In this document: positions 25,093-34,575 of the stretch, piece after piece | How positions within the stretch are numbered: position 1 is the first letter of the stretch | How the letters are laid out: each line of letters starts with the position of its first letter | NCBI GenBank assembly: GCA_964410285.1 | Contig: CAYPFR010000007.1 | Coordinates: 1-64,000, forward strand | Source of the DNA: Fretibacter sp964410285 | Lineage (GTDB): Bacteria > Pseudomonadota > Alphaproteobacteria > Caulobacterales > Maricaulaceae | Direction of reading: 5' to 3' | DNA: 64,000 bases | The notes under the pieces: model-generated | Seen by the model: the letters and a program-made list of their open reading frames with translations, nothing else | Told to the model about the DNA's origin: nothing | Databases searched by the model: none | Position numbers and translations under genes: made by a program

Positions 25093-25138
25093 GCCCCCTG
25101 TCCATATGGGGCGCGCTTCAGGACGCCGCCCCAGGGGC
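25093..25138. terminator. Structured convergent intergenic region
   Basis: GCCCCCTG (25093-25100) can pair with CAGGGGC (25132-25138) with one bulge, and an inner GGGGCG/CGCCCC stem lies between. It separates a rightward small gene and the leftward sugar transferase, so it may serve as a terminator from either side, though no T-tract follows. Confidence 0.3.
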
Positions 25139-25157
25139 ATAGCAGCAGGCTCTTTAA

Positions 25158-25796
25158 TCAGGGCGATTTTAACACCGTTCGCAGCATAATTTTTATATCT
25201 AAAAGCAAAGAGTGCTGCTCTACATAGCGGTTATTGAGCGCAACCTTTTTCGGGAAAATTACGGTATCGTTATAGGTTTCAAAATCACTGACAGAGGCGA
25301 GCAGAGCTTCCTCTTCTTTAAACTCAACGGAGGCCATACCGGTAATACCGGGAAGAATGCATAGAAACATGCTGTCCTCCTCTTTCAGGTTTTTATAGGC
25401 ATGCGCCACATCTGGCCTTGGACCGACAAAACTCATCTCGCCTTTCAGAACATTTAGAATTTGTGGGAACTCATCCAGCTTGAAGTTTCGAATAAACCGG
25501 CCAAAGGGCGTTATACGCGGGTCCGTTGACGTCGTCACGGAGGTTGTAAGCCCCTCCACATGTTTCATTGAGCAGACCTTATAAAGATTAAATGGCTCTC
25601 CATAACGTCCGATCCGCTGCTGGATAAACACCCCTTTTCCATTTAATATTTTAGCCAAAAAAATCAGGATGATAGAAAGCGGCAGCACAAGGGGCAGAAG
25701 CATAAGCGCTATACCTAAATCAAACATACGTTTCATTGCCCTTTTCCTTAAGGAAAAAACAGGACGTCTTAGTCGGGGTTCCAGCGGCAATTTCAT
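25158..25796 (-). CDS. PglC-like phosphosugar transferase
   Basis: This 212-residue protein starts repeat-unit assembly by moving a phospho-sugar from its UDP-sugar onto undecaprenyl phosphate. A single re-entrant membrane helix (DLGIALMLLPLVLPLSIILIF) follows RAMKRMF, typical of monotopic phosphoglycosyl transferases; QRIGRYGEPFNLYK, KLDEFPQILNVLKGEMSFVGPRP and the Asp-Glu dyad in LDEFPQ are family motifs. With the dehydratase and aminotransferase it forms a bacillosamine-type initiation set. An alternative start is MKRMF about 20 residues in. Confidence 0.9.
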   Translation of the reverse strand: MKLPLEPRLRRPVFSLRKRAMKRMFDLGIALMLLPLVLPLSIILIFLAKILNGKGVFIQQRIGRYGEPFNLYKVCSMKHVEGLTTSVTTSTDPRITPFGRFIRNFKLDEFPQILNVLKGEMSFVGPRPDVAHAYKNLKEEDSMFLCILPGITGMASVEFKEEEALLASVSDFETYNDTVIFPKKVALNNRYVEQHSLLLDIKIMLRTVLKSP

Positions 25797-25846
25797 CGGG
25801 GCACCATATTATACACTCTTATTTGGCGGGGCTTTTAACGGACATT

Positions 25847-27226
25847 CTAATAATATGGTTTACGGGATACGTCGCGCACAACGCCCGTCATAATACATAC
25901 AAAGAAAACGAACAGCGTGCTCACGGATATCGTACGTAAGGGGTAATCTGGCATGCTTGCAATGAAGACGCTGCTCACAGAAATTGCTGCGGCTAATCGC
26001 AGATAGTTTTTGCGCGGACTAAAAAACGCCTCTTTCATAATCACGAATAAGGAATAGAGAGCTAATCCTGTCATGGATAAAACGCCCAAAATACCGATCT
26101 CCTGAGTGATCTGCAAAAAATCACTATGGGCTTGATTGGCGAATTTCGTCCCCATTGTGTCCCGGTTTTCAATCACCAGATAGCTGTCATAAAATGAACC
26201 CGGGCCATTCCCGATGAGCGAAAACAAGTCCAGTTGCGTGAGCATTGTGGTGTATATTTCTTGCCGAGAGACGCCCTTCATTTCCGTGAATTTTTCAATC
26301 AGCTGATCGCCAAACTCCTTGAAATAGAAGAAATCAAGCGCGAATAACCCCATGCCCGCCAGCCCAATTAAAAAAACGCTTAAGGTCAGCTTATGTTCGC
26401 GCCGCAAATAAAACACTGACAGAATAAAGGCAAAAACAAGAATGAAATAGCCCGTCATTGACCCCGCTAATAACACTCCGATCCAGATAAATATCAAATT
26501 TATAGCCGCCAGTTTTGATGTAGCTGTCTTTTGATTGAGCAAGAAAAATCCAGCCCCTCGGCCTTTGGAGACCAGGTAAAAACAAAGCGGAAAAATCATC
26601 ACTAAAAAGCAAGCATAGTGATTAGCGTTAGAAAATAGACCAACCGCATTTTCAAAGCTACTTATCGCATAAATAAATAGGAATTTTCCGCCATGTATGA
26701 ATTGCAAAAGCCCAAGCAATACCGAAAAAATACTTATGACAATAATGGTCTTAAAGGCCCGCGAAAGTTCTTTTTCCCGAAGGTCCAATCGTAACAGTAA
26801 CACGATTGCGACCGGCGGCAGGAAACTCCATATGGATACAAATGTATCCTCAGGCGTGAGGGACAGGGGTAGCCACGGCAGCTCCTCATCGACAAGCCGA
26901 AGGCCTGTTTCAATGGGTGCGCGTCCGGGCAATTTTGTCCAAAGTTCCGGCGGGAGCGGAATGAGATAAAGCCAAAAAATCGCAAAAAATGCTGCGCCTA
27001 ATATGATGATTGGCGTCAATAAAGCTCTGAGCGGCTCGCGTGAACTTGAGGTCAGGACCCATCCAATCACAAGAAGAGAAACCATAAATAGCGGCAGTTT
27101 TATCGCAAGCGCCGCTTGGCTTGTCCCGCCAAACAGGCAGCAAATCACAAGGAAGAGGCTCAGCCGCCAAGGCGTTAAACTTTGCATATCCTTCTGCTTA
27201 AAAAAACGCGCAACCGGGTTCGTCAT
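25847..27226 (-). CDS. O-antigen ligase/polymerase-like membrane protein
   Basis: This 459-residue protein has about eleven hydrophobic helices and the O-antigen ligase (Wzy_C/WaaL) domain landmark GNGPGSFYDSYLVIENR with ANQAHSDFLQITQEIG on the large periplasmic loop. Such proteins polymerise repeat units or ligate polymer to an acceptor. It overlaps the next gene upstream by four bases and precedes the PglC-like transferase. Another polymerase-like gene is at 37121, so one may be the polymerase and the other a ligase. Confidence 0.85.
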   Translation of the reverse strand: MTNPVARFFKQKDMQSLTPWRLSLFLVICCLFGGTSQAALAIKLPLFMVSLLVIGWVLTSSSREPLRALLTPIIILGAAFFAIFWLYLIPLPPELWTKLPGRAPIETGLRLVDEELPWLPLSLTPEDTFVSIWSFLPPVAIVLLLRLDLREKELSRAFKTIIVISIFSVLLGLLQFIHGGKFLFIYAISSFENAVGLFSNANHYACFLVMIFPLCFYLVSKGRGAGFFLLNQKTATSKLAAINLIFIWIGVLLAGSMTGYFILVFAFILSVFYLRREHKLTLSVFLIGLAGMGLFALDFFYFKEFGDQLIEKFTEMKGVSRQEIYTTMLTQLDLFSLIGNGPGSFYDSYLVIENRDTMGTKFANQAHSDFLQITQEIGILGVLSMTGLALYSLFVIMKEAFFSPRKNYLRLAAAISVSSVFIASMPDYPLRTISVSTLFVFFVCIMTGVVRDVSRKPYY

Positions 27227-28458
27227 AGCCGGGTCTCGCGCGGCAGTGGTTTTATTGACACATCCTCAAATGTGACGGCAATCCGGTCCGTGTAGAGGCT
27301 AGGTTTACCCTTTAGCCTGAGATCAAGGAAATCGCAGGGACGGGGAAGCGTGATATCAATTTCGGTGCGGTCTGCGGCAAATTGCTTGGGATCTATGGGG
27401 ATCTGGAGAAACGCCTCCCGGTCTTGGCCGCAGCGAAACTCCCAAACGAGTTCACCGTTCCGGGCGGCATAGCTGCCGGTTCCGCTGTATAAAAACCTCA
27501 ATTCCTGCGGGTTATCGTCCCGAAGCGGCATGATCTGGCGAAGCAACTCTTGTTCCACAGGTGCATCAAAATAAACATAGACGCCCCCCACAGCATCATA
27601 CTCCGCGCCGGAATTCTCCCAATTGCTCAAGGCCCAATTAAAAGGCGCAACCGCGGGAAGGGACTGGAAGTTTGGATTAAAATTTAGCGTCTCGCCGCTT
27701 GGTGCCCCAAAGCCATATTCCCGCCAAACCTGATATGATTTCTCATATTTCCCTTCTTCTAACAAGCGCCGGACATAGACTTTTACCAAAGCGGTATTCC
27801 TAAGCGGATCCTTGGCCCCGTCAAAATAGACCGTAATCAATTCTTCGAGTGTTCCGAGGTTGTTTTTCTCTTCTCTAAATTTGCGAATAACGAATCTGTC
27901 CGCCCATGTTGGACGCGTGGTCAAATAGTCGAAAAACACCGCCTGACCGTCTGGCTCCTTATACACATCATCTAAAACTAAGTGATAATAGTCGGTATTT
28001 TTTTCGTCCAAGCGGTAAAGCAAATCCAGCAGATCCAGCATTTTTGCATACTGGCGCTTTTCGTAATAATGAAAAAGCAAAACCCTAAGAGATTGGCGAT
28101 TACGGGCACTTCGTTCCAAGGAGGTTTCCAGATAGGCCGGCTGGTCCAGCGCACTGTCTTTAAAAATATCCATTAAAGCCAATTGACGCAGCGCATCATC
28201 ATTGAGCGGCGCCAAGCGCAAAATAACTTTCGCATTTTCTTCGATCTTGGCGCCCAATTCCTCTTTGGACTCGGACTTATTATAGGCATCAAGAAGTCGG
28301 TTATTTTCCTTAATCCGAACTTCTGACAAAGGCGCAAAAGCCAAAGATGGATCTGAACTCGAGCCCAGCTTTATTCCCGCTATACTATAAGCTGCGATAC
28401 AGCCTGCAAACGCCGCCAGAATCGTCCAGACACATATTTTTCCAAAAGAGTTGATCAA
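27223..28458 (-). CDS. Membrane-anchored protein of unknown function in the polysaccharide locus
   Basis: No family is recognised for this 411-residue protein. One N-terminal helix (VWTILAAFAGCIAAYSIAGI) is likely a membrane anchor or uncleaved signal. The middle (about 45-240) is helical with TPR-like spacing (LVKVYVRRLLEEGKYEKSYQVW) and the C-terminal 150 residues are beta-rich (NWENSGAEYDAV..., VTFEDVSIKPL), resembling a carbohydrate-binding-type sandwich. It sits directly between the Wzc kinase and the O-antigen ligase-like gene with coupled ends (five and minus four bases), so it is likely a periplasmic accessory of polymerisation or export. Confidence 0.7.
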   Translation of the reverse strand: MINSFGKICVWTILAAFAGCIAAYSIAGIKLGSSSDPSLAFAPLSEVRIKENNRLLDAYNKSESKEELGAKIEENAKVILRLAPLNDDALRQLALMDIFKDSALDQPAYLETSLERSARNRQSLRVLLFHYYEKRQYAKMLDLLDLLYRLDEKNTDYYHLVLDDVYKEPDGQAVFFDYLTTRPTWADRFVIRKFREEKNNLGTLEELITVYFDGAKDPLRNTALVKVYVRRLLEEGKYEKSYQVWREYGFGAPSGETLNFNPNFQSLPAVAPFNWALSNWENSGAEYDAVGGVYVYFDAPVEQELLRQIMPLRDDNPQELRFLYSGTGSYAARNGELVWEFRCGQDREAFLQIPIDPKQFAADRTEIDITLPRPCDFLDLRLKGKPSLYTDRIAVTFEDVSIKPLPRETRL

Positions 28459-28463
28459 TATCG

Positions 28464-30695
28464 TTAAAGTTTCATTTTACGCTTGCTGGTCTTTGTCTTT
28501 TTGTCCTTAACTTTTTTGGTTTTCCCATAACTATAGGATTCACTGCCGTAGGTGTAATCGTAATAACCATATGCATTTGTCGGCGCTTTATATTTGGTGA
28601 GGACAACGCCCAAAAGGTTCGTGCCGCTTTGTTTTAAACGTTCGATGGAGCTATTCACATTTTTAGACATAAGCTCACCAGACTCCACGACCAATAGGCT
28701 GGCATCAACCTTGGCTCCAATCAAGGGCGCGTCCGCGAGCCCCAAAATGGGCGGGGAGTCGACAATAACATAGTCATAGTTTTCCTTTGCCCAAGCTAGC
28801 AATTCATCAAATCTGGAGTTGGACAAAATCTCCGATGGATTAGGAACCTGCGATCCAGCAACAATCAAATCCAAATTGGGTGTTTTGGTCGGGGAGACCT
28901 CGCTTTCAAAGGCGTCCCGCGAGGTTAGCAAACCGGCAAGCCCATTGAGAGCCGGCGTCTCATCGGAGTCTATTTCCGGCTCAAGCACGTCATCAAAGTC
29001 CTCCTTCAAGAAGGTTGGCCGGCGCATATCTGCATCAATGAGCAAGACACGTTTGTCCATTGTGGCATAGCGCGTCGCAAGGCCAATTGACGATACTGAC
29101 TTACCCTCACCGCTTCGGGTACTGGTGAGCTGGACAACGCGCGGGCCGCCATCCTCGCCGGAGAACTGTAGATTGGTTCTCAAAGAGGCGTAGGCTTCGG
29201 CGATGCTCGACAAGGGATCTTTGATACTTTCGTGAATGCCCCCTTCATCCTTACTCATCGGAACAACACCCATAAGAATTTGATTGAGGCGATCTTTTAC
29301 ATTATCGGGCGTCGTAATTTTATCATTGATAGCATCCATGATGAACACGAGGCCAAATCCGGTCGCCGCAGAACCAAGCAATGCAAATAGCAGTGCATAC
29401 AATCGATTAGGCTTAAAGGGCGCTCTTGGTACTTTTGCTTTGTCTACGATTTCAATAAGGTTCGAGCCGACGTCATCAGAAACGCTGACCTCTTTTAGTC
29501 GTTGTAACAGCGCATCATACTGGGACCGCTCTGTCTCCAGCTCACGCTGCAAAATATTATACTCGACATTCTTTTCCTGAATATTCGTCAACGCATTTTT
29601 AAGCTGGTTCACCCGTTGGCTCAGATTTTGTTCTTTTTTCTTTGCGAGTTCATAAGCAATTTTCGCGCTCTCGATTGAGGATTGCTCGACACGGCTAATC
29701 TCTGCGGCAAGCTCTTGGTCGTAAAGATCAATACGCTTTTTCAGCTCGACCATGCCGGGGTAATCCGGTTTAAAAATGGCCAATTTTTCCACATATTCAG
29801 AGTTCAAATCAGTGCGGCGAGACCGCAAATTTTCAATGACTGTACTGTCGAGAACGCCCGGAAAGCTTGTTGTATTCCGAATAGCTTCATAGGCCGCTTC
29901 TGCCTCAAATAGCTCCAGACGAGCGGCGGACAGTTTTGAATCCAGCTCGATCAGCTCGCGAGAGTCCAACGTGCCGCCAACCCCCTGCCCATTGGCGTTT
30001 CCTTCCCCCAATTTTAAAATTCCATTTTCGGAGGCATAGGCGACGAGCTCCCGCTCTGCGTCTTCAAGAGAGGCTTTAACAAGCTGCAAACGCTCCTCAA
30101 GGAAGCCGCGCGCATAGCTTGTTGAGTTAAAGTTTCGGTCGATAGAGTTACCAATATATGTCTCGACAAGCGTGTTGGCGATCAAGGCCGCACGTTCAGG
30201 GGATGTGTGTTCAACCGTGACCTCAATCAGGCGGCTTCGGCCGACGGCGCCGACGGACAGGCTACGGGAGAGGGCGTCGCTGGCGAGGCGGTCCTGCTCG
30301 GTCCGCGATATCGCTGCCCCTTCAACAGCGCTACTATTAAAAAGATAGGGGTCCGATTTCAGCTTTAGGGTCTGCACGACATCTTCGATCAGCTTTCGGC
30401 TTTGTAAAAGCTCAACTTGCGTTGTCAGGAATTCTCTATTGGCAACAATTTGTTCAACGTCGGAAACATCAACAATATTTCGGCTTTGCTGCTTTACTTG
30501 CAGCGTCGCGGACGACTTATAAACAGGCGTAATGCGGCTCAAAAGCAGCAAGGTCACGCCAATTGCGACAGCGATCAATAGAAGGATAATCCACCACCCC
30601 TTGCGCAAAAGGCCCAACAGGAACCAGACATCAACGGCAAAATCATTTCCTTTTACGATTGGCAGGTCGGATTGATGCGTATTAGAATCAGTCAT
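28464..30695 (-). CDS. wzc: Wzc-type chain-length regulator/BY-kinase
   Basis: This 743-residue protein combines a Wzz-like co-polymerase domain and a bacterial tyrosine kinase. Transmembrane helices lie at about 34-54 and 428-452, with a long periplasmic coiled coil (about 190-400) between. The kinase has Walker A TSTRSGEGKSVSS (about 524-536), VLLIDADMRRPTF (Walker A') and YVIVDSPPILGLADAP (Walker B). The C-terminus has the tyrosine cluster YGYYDYTYGSESYSY used for autophosphorylation. It controls length and export with the Wza protein upstream, though a terminator-like element lies between the two genes. Confidence 0.93.
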   Translation of the reverse strand: MTDSNTHQSDLPIVKGNDFAVDVWFLLGLLRKGWWIILLLIAVAIGVTLLLLSRITPVYKSSATLQVKQQSRNIVDVSDVEQIVANREFLTTQVELLQSRKLIEDVVQTLKLKSDPYLFNSSAVEGAAISRTEQDRLASDALSRSLSVGAVGRSRLIEVTVEHTSPERAALIANTLVETYIGNSIDRNFNSTSYARGFLEERLQLVKASLEDAERELVAYASENGILKLGEGNANGQGVGGTLDSRELIELDSKLSAARLELFEAEAAYEAIRNTTSFPGVLDSTVIENLRSRRTDLNSEYVEKLAIFKPDYPGMVELKKRIDLYDQELAAEISRVEQSSIESAKIAYELAKKKEQNLSQRVNQLKNALTNIQEKNVEYNILQRELETERSQYDALLQRLKEVSVSDDVGSNLIEIVDKAKVPRAPFKPNRLYALLFALLGSAATGFGLVFIMDAINDKITTPDNVKDRLNQILMGVVPMSKDEGGIHESIKDPLSSIAEAYASLRTNLQFSGEDGGPRVVQLTSTRSGEGKSVSSIGLATRYATMDKRVLLIDADMRRPTFLKEDFDDVLEPEIDSDETPALNGLAGLLTSRDAFESEVSPTKTPNLDLIVAGSQVPNPSEILSNSRFDELLAWAKENYDYVIVDSPPILGLADAPLIGAKVDASLLVVESGELMSKNVNSSIERLKQSGTNLLGVVLTKYKAPTNAYGYYDYTYGSESYSYGKTKKVKDKKTKTSKRKMKL

Positions 30696-30779
30696 TGCAG
30701 ATTAGCTTCCGTCTATTACCCTGTTGCAGACTGATAAAATAACACCGGAGGCAATACAAGATAAATCCCCAGAATAAGG

Positions 30780-30795
30780 GCAGCTTTCAAGCTGC
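30780..30795. promoter_or_regulatory. Perfect palindrome upstream of wzc
   Basis: GCAGCTT (30780-30786) and AAGCTGC (30789-30795) form a perfect 7-bp inverted repeat around TC, in the 244-base gap between wza and wzc. It is a candidate operator or leader hairpin for wzc. Confidence 0.4.
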
Positions 30796-30829
30796 TGCAA
30801 ATTGTCAGTTTCGCGTCAAGTTTCTTGTT

Positions 30830-30852
30830 AAAAAAGCGGCGGTTTTGCCGCC
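30830..30852 (-). terminator. Intrinsic terminator between wza and wzc
   Basis: Read on the minus strand, GGCGG-CAAAA-CCGCC (30852-30838) is followed by GC and a run of six T (30835-30830). This is a well-formed rho-independent terminator after the wza gene, with the wzc gene beginning 135 bases further on. Transcription of wzc probably needs read-through or its own promoter. Confidence 0.65.
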
Positions 30853-30939
30853 AATCCCCTCACCCTTGGCGCTTTACCACGCCATGGATTACCGCGCTCC
30901 AGCAGACCTTCAACAGACCCGGGAGCGCCGCATTTCCCC

Positions 30940-31725
30940 TTATCGCCGCGTACCGTAAATCAGGATAGAGTTTACAATCGGAACCGTTCTCAAGAACTCT
31001 CGGAAGGCAGCGCGGCTACGGCTTTCGTTCACATAGACAATATCGCCGGGAATAATCTCAGGATCCTCCGCCCCGAGTTTGTGAACATCCTTCAGGTCGA
31101 TGACGCGCACGCGGCGGCTGCCATTTGTGTTACGCACGACATAAATCTCTGAGCGGCTGGCATCAGGGGTTAAGCCCTGACCAAGCGCAATCGCTTCGGA
31201 CAGGCGGATCACCCGGTCCATGTCAAAGACGCCGGGGCGGTTAACCGCGCCGTCAACGACAACCTTACCAAGGTCCACTTCCAGAGCTTCAAGCTGTACG
31301 GATATGCTTGGGTCTTGGAGAAATCTATCGCCGTAAAGCTCAGTGAGAGATTGTTGTACTTCTTGCGTGGAACGGCCCATCACATCGACCTTACCGATCA
31401 ACGGAAAGACAATACTTCCAGATCTGTCAACGACATAGCGGCCCGACAAATTCTCCACATTATATACTTTTACATCCGCCGTATCGCCCGCCTTGAAGAC
31501 ATCATTAAAGGCTTCATTGACAAGGTCATTATACGAAATCGGGGAGAAATCATTCACGAAGACATCGTCGCTACCCGGTGCCCCTTTTTCGCCGCCCAAA
31601 AAGCCTCTTTGATTAGTTGTGCTACAGGCGGCCGTAAACAAGGCAAAGCCAATCAATGAAATTTTCAATAGAGGTCGAAAATCAATGTCAAAACGTAGAG
31701 GTGTCAGTCTATCACGGAGAGTCAT
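30940..31725 (-). CDS. wza: Wza-like polysaccharide export lipoprotein
   Basis: This 261-residue lipoprotein forms the outer-membrane export channel. The lipobox FALFTAACS places the lipidated cysteine at C34, after a longer than usual N-terminal region. Two SLBB-type segments and a Poly_export domain follow (YVVDRSGSIVFPLIGKVDV, VVVDGAVNRPGVFDMD). It is shorter than E. coli Wza (about 380), as in alphaproteobacterial homologues. ATG 31725 has AGGA seven bases upstream, better supported than the GTG at 31740 that would add five residues. Confidence 0.9.
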   Translation of the reverse strand: MTLRDRLTPLRFDIDFRPLLKISLIGFALFTAACSTTNQRGFLGGEKGAPGSDDVFVNDFSPISYNDLVNEAFNDVFKAGDTADVKVYNVENLSGRYVVDRSGSIVFPLIGKVDVMGRSTQEVQQSLTELYGDRFLQDPSISVQLEALEVDLGKVVVDGAVNRPGVFDMDRVIRLSEAIALGQGLTPDASRSEIYVVRNTNGSRRVRVIDLKDVHKLGAEDPEIIPGDIVYVNESRSRAAFREFLRTVPIVNSILIYGTRR

Positions 31726-31919
31726 TTTAAATTCCTGCACATTACTTGTACCATCTTGAGGCGATACTTACATTCCAGCGAAGCCATGGTCTACACAAAA
31801 CATCTGTAACGAAGGCCCCAATTACAGTCGCGCGCCTAAAACCTGCAGTAAATGCGGTTCAAAAACGCAATAATAAAGCACCAGATTTTCTTCGAAAACG
31901 TCGAAAAAGGAGGCTGGCA

Positions 31920-32873
31920 CTAGGACTTATATATATCCTGATTTTCCAAAAACCATTGATAGGTCTGCTCAACGCCCTTTTTTAAATCAATTGAAGAAGA
32001 CCAGCCCAAAGCCCGCAATTTAGACGAATCCATGAGTTTTCTCGGTGTTCCGTCAGGTTTATCCAGATCACGCAGCAACTCCCCCTCAAACCCCACGACA
32101 TCATTAATAAGCGCCGCCAAATCCAAGATGCTGATTTCTGATCCTGTCCCTACATTGATCGGTCCAGCGCCGTTATAATGCTGCAACAAAAAGACGAGCC
32201 CATCGGCTAAGTCATCCACATGCATAAATTCGCGCAAAGGCGCGCCCGTGCCCCAAATAGTCATATCAGGCGCCTGCGCGGCTTTCGCAGCGTGAGCCTT
32301 ACGAATAAGGGCCGGCAGCACATGACTGCTTTCCAAATTAAAATTATCAAACGGACCGTAAAGATTGGTTGGCATGGCGGATATATATTGCCGTCCATAT
32401 TGCTTACGGTAGGCGTCGCAAAGTTTTATGCCGGCGATTTTGGCTATGGCATACCATTCATTTGTTGGCTCTAGCGGGCCTGTTAAAAGCGCGTCTTCCT
32501 GAATGGGCTGCTCTGCAAATTTCGGGTAAATACATGACGAGCCCAGAAAGAGAAGATTATTTATGCCTGCCTCATGCGCCCCTTCAATCAGATTATTTTG
32601 AATCTGTAAATTGCGGTATAAAAAATCGACAGGGTAGGAAGAATTGGCCAAAATACCGCCGACATAGGCCGCGGCCACAATCACACAATCAGGCGTCTTC
32701 GCTTTCAAATAGGCCCTGACTTTCTCTTGATTGAGCAAATCAAGCTCTGCGCGCGGCGCAGTTATGACCTCGCAGTCCTCAGAGCCAAGCCTGCGCACAA
32801 GCGCTGATCCAACCATACCTTTGTGGCCCGCGACAAAAATCCGCTTATTTTTGATGTCATATTTATATGTCAT
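31920..32873 (-). CDS. fcl: GDP-L-fucose synthase
   Basis: This epimerase/reductase (317 residues) completes GDP-L-fucose from GDP-4-keto-6-deoxymannose. The NADPH motif is GHKGMVGSAL (16-25), the catalytic Tyr-Lys pair is in WYAIAKIAGI, and PTNLYGPFDNFNLESSHVLPALI is a strong family signature. It starts 17 bases after the gmd stop and shares its direction. The next 179 bases (31741-31919) toward wza contain no gene. Confidence 0.95.
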   Translation of the reverse strand: MTYKYDIKNKRIFVAGHKGMVGSALVRRLGSEDCEVITAPRAELDLLNQEKVRAYLKAKTPDCVIVAAAYVGGILANSSYPVDFLYRNLQIQNNLIEGAHEAGINNLLFLGSSCIYPKFAEQPIQEDALLTGPLEPTNEWYAIAKIAGIKLCDAYRKQYGRQYISAMPTNLYGPFDNFNLESSHVLPALIRKAHAAKAAQAPDMTIWGTGAPLREFMHVDDLADGLVFLLQHYNGAGPINVGTGSEISILDLAALINDVVGFEGELLRDLDKPDGTPRKLMDSSKLRALGWSSSIDLKKGVEQTYQWFLENQDIYKS

Positions 32874-32890
32874 AGGAAGATGATCTGCGC

Positions 32891-33967
32891 CTAATCACTC
32901 AGGTTACGCCGCGTTTGGCTTTCGATTTTGAGGGCCTCTATATCCGCTTCTACCATCTCATGGATCAAGTCCTGAAACTTCACCGTATGCGTCCAGCCCA
33001 GCTGTTTGCGGGCCTTGGACGCATCGCCCAAAAGAATTTCAACTTCCGTGGGACGGAAATAACGCTCGTCGATTTCTACGAGAACCTTGCCTGTGGCTTT
33101 GTCCTTGCCCACCTCGTCAACACCAGTGCCAGACCATACGATCTCGCGGCTAATTCTGGCAAATGCGAGTTCCAAAAATTCACGCACAGTATGGGTTTCG
33201 CCTGTTGCCAGAACAAAATCATCGGGAACATCGTGTTGAACAATACACCACATGCCTTCAACATAATCGCGAGCATGACCCCAATCGCGTTTTGCGTCCA
33301 AATTCCCCAGCCGAACTTTGTCCTGGAGTCCCAGTTCAATCGCAGCGACGGCACGCGTAATTTTGCGCGTCACAAAAGTTTCGCCCCGCAGCGGGCTTTC
33401 GTGGTTAAATAAAATACCATTGGAGGCATGAATGCCGTAGGCTTCGCGGTAATTTACCGTAATCCAATAGGCATATAGCTTGGCCGCTGCATAGGGTGAG
33501 CGCGGATAAAACGGCGTTGTCTCGCTTTGCGGCGTCTCTTGCACAAGCCCGTATAGCTCTGACGTTGAGGCCTGATAAAACCGGGTTTTCTTCTCAAGTC
33601 CAAAAGACCTAATCGCTTCTAAAATCCGCAACGTGCCGATGCCGTCTGCATTTGCCGTATATTCCGGCGTCTCGAAGCTAACCTTAACGTGGCTTTGCGC
33701 CGCGAGGTTATAGACCTCATCCGGGCGAATTTGGCTAATGAGATTCATAAGATTAGACGTATCTGTCATATCACCATAGTGAAGCTTAAAACTCGCCTCC
33801 TCATTGTGGGGATCTTGGTAGATGTCATCGATACGCTGAGTATTAAATGAGGAGGAACGCCGTTTCAGGCCATGTACAATATAGCCCTTCTCCAACAGGA
33901 GCCGCGCGAGATACGCGCCGTCTTGCCCCGTCGTTCCTGTTATAAACGCAATTTTACGGTCAGCCAT
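32891..33967 (-). CDS. gmd: GDP-mannose 4,6-dehydratase
   Basis: Gmd (358 residues) converts GDP-mannose to the 4-keto-6-deoxy intermediate used by Fcl. The NADP motif GTTGQDGAYLARLLLEKG follows the start, the active-site Tyr-Lys pair is in SPYAAAKLYAYW, and LGNLDAKRDWGHARDYVEGMW is the typical substrate region. A longer frame begins at TTG 33982; ATG 33967 is the ordinary start for the family. Confidence 0.96.
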   Translation of the reverse strand: MADRKIAFITGTTGQDGAYLARLLLEKGYIVHGLKRRSSSFNTQRIDDIYQDPHNEEASFKLHYGDMTDTSNLMNLISQIRPDEVYNLAAQSHVKVSFETPEYTANADGIGTLRILEAIRSFGLEKKTRFYQASTSELYGLVQETPQSETTPFYPRSPYAAAKLYAYWITVNYREAYGIHASNGILFNHESPLRGETFVTRKITRAVAAIELGLQDKVRLGNLDAKRDWGHARDYVEGMWCIVQHDVPDDFVLATGETHTVREFLELAFARISREIVWSGTGVDEVGKDKATGKVLVEIDERYFRPTEVEILLGDASKARKQLGWTHTVKFQDLIHEMVEADIEALKIESQTRRNLSD

Positions 33968-34093
33968 ATCGGTAATTTCCAAACTTTTTCGGTGTGATTT
34001 TGGGGGTTAAATTTTGATCGCTTCGTAGTTGAAAGGCAGGTGACTGACAAGGTCTTAATAACAGCCCTTATCCAGCGGCATCCGCCCGGGCGC

Positions 34094-34525
34094 CTAAACG
34101 CCGTTGGTGTTAAGTTCCACTTGCTTGAGTGCCTCAGTGAGTTTCGAGGACGAGACATGTTGCGTGTAAGGAAAATAATGCACTTTTGAGCCAAAAGATT
34201 TGAGCTTTTCCTCCACTTCTTGAAACAGAGGCTTCCCTTTCCAATCGTCACCCACAAACATGGTGTCAAATTTATACTGGTGATAAGCCGCCAGCTTATC
34301 GCGGGAAGTTTGGAACACGACCTCATCAACATATTTGATCGCTCCAACGATTTCGGCGCGGTCGGCTTGCGGTATGACGGGCGACTTATTTTTATAGGCC
34401 TGCACTAATTCATCCGTGCTCACGCCAACAATCAAATAGTCACAATGCGCCTTGGCAGATTTTAATATATTGAGATGCCCGACATGAAACATATCAAAAA
34501 CGCCAGTTGTATATCCACGTATCAT
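34094..34525 (-). CDS. Cytidylyltransferase (glycerol-3-phosphate/TagD-like)
   Basis: This 143-residue nucleotidyltransferase has the HVGH signature (14-17) after GVFDMFHVGHLNIL and the second motif VSSSKLTE near the C-terminus, like TagD-type glycerol-3-phosphate and related cytidylyltransferases. It would make a CDP-activated alcohol. A LicD transferase sits four genes away, so the product is probably transferred onto the polysaccharide. Ethanolamine- or ribitol-phosphate are alternatives. Confidence 0.82.
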   Translation of the reverse strand: MIRGYTTGVFDMFHVGHLNILKSAKAHCDYLIVGVSTDELVQAYKNKSPVIPQADRAEIVGAIKYVDEVVFQTSRDKLAAYHQYKFDTMFVGDDWKGKPLFQEVEEKLKSFGSKVHYFPYTQHVSSSKLTEALKQVELNTNGV

Positions 34526-34575
34526 TTCGGAACTTTCTTGAGCGAATGCAAAGACTAAAGTGCAAACTATTGGGG

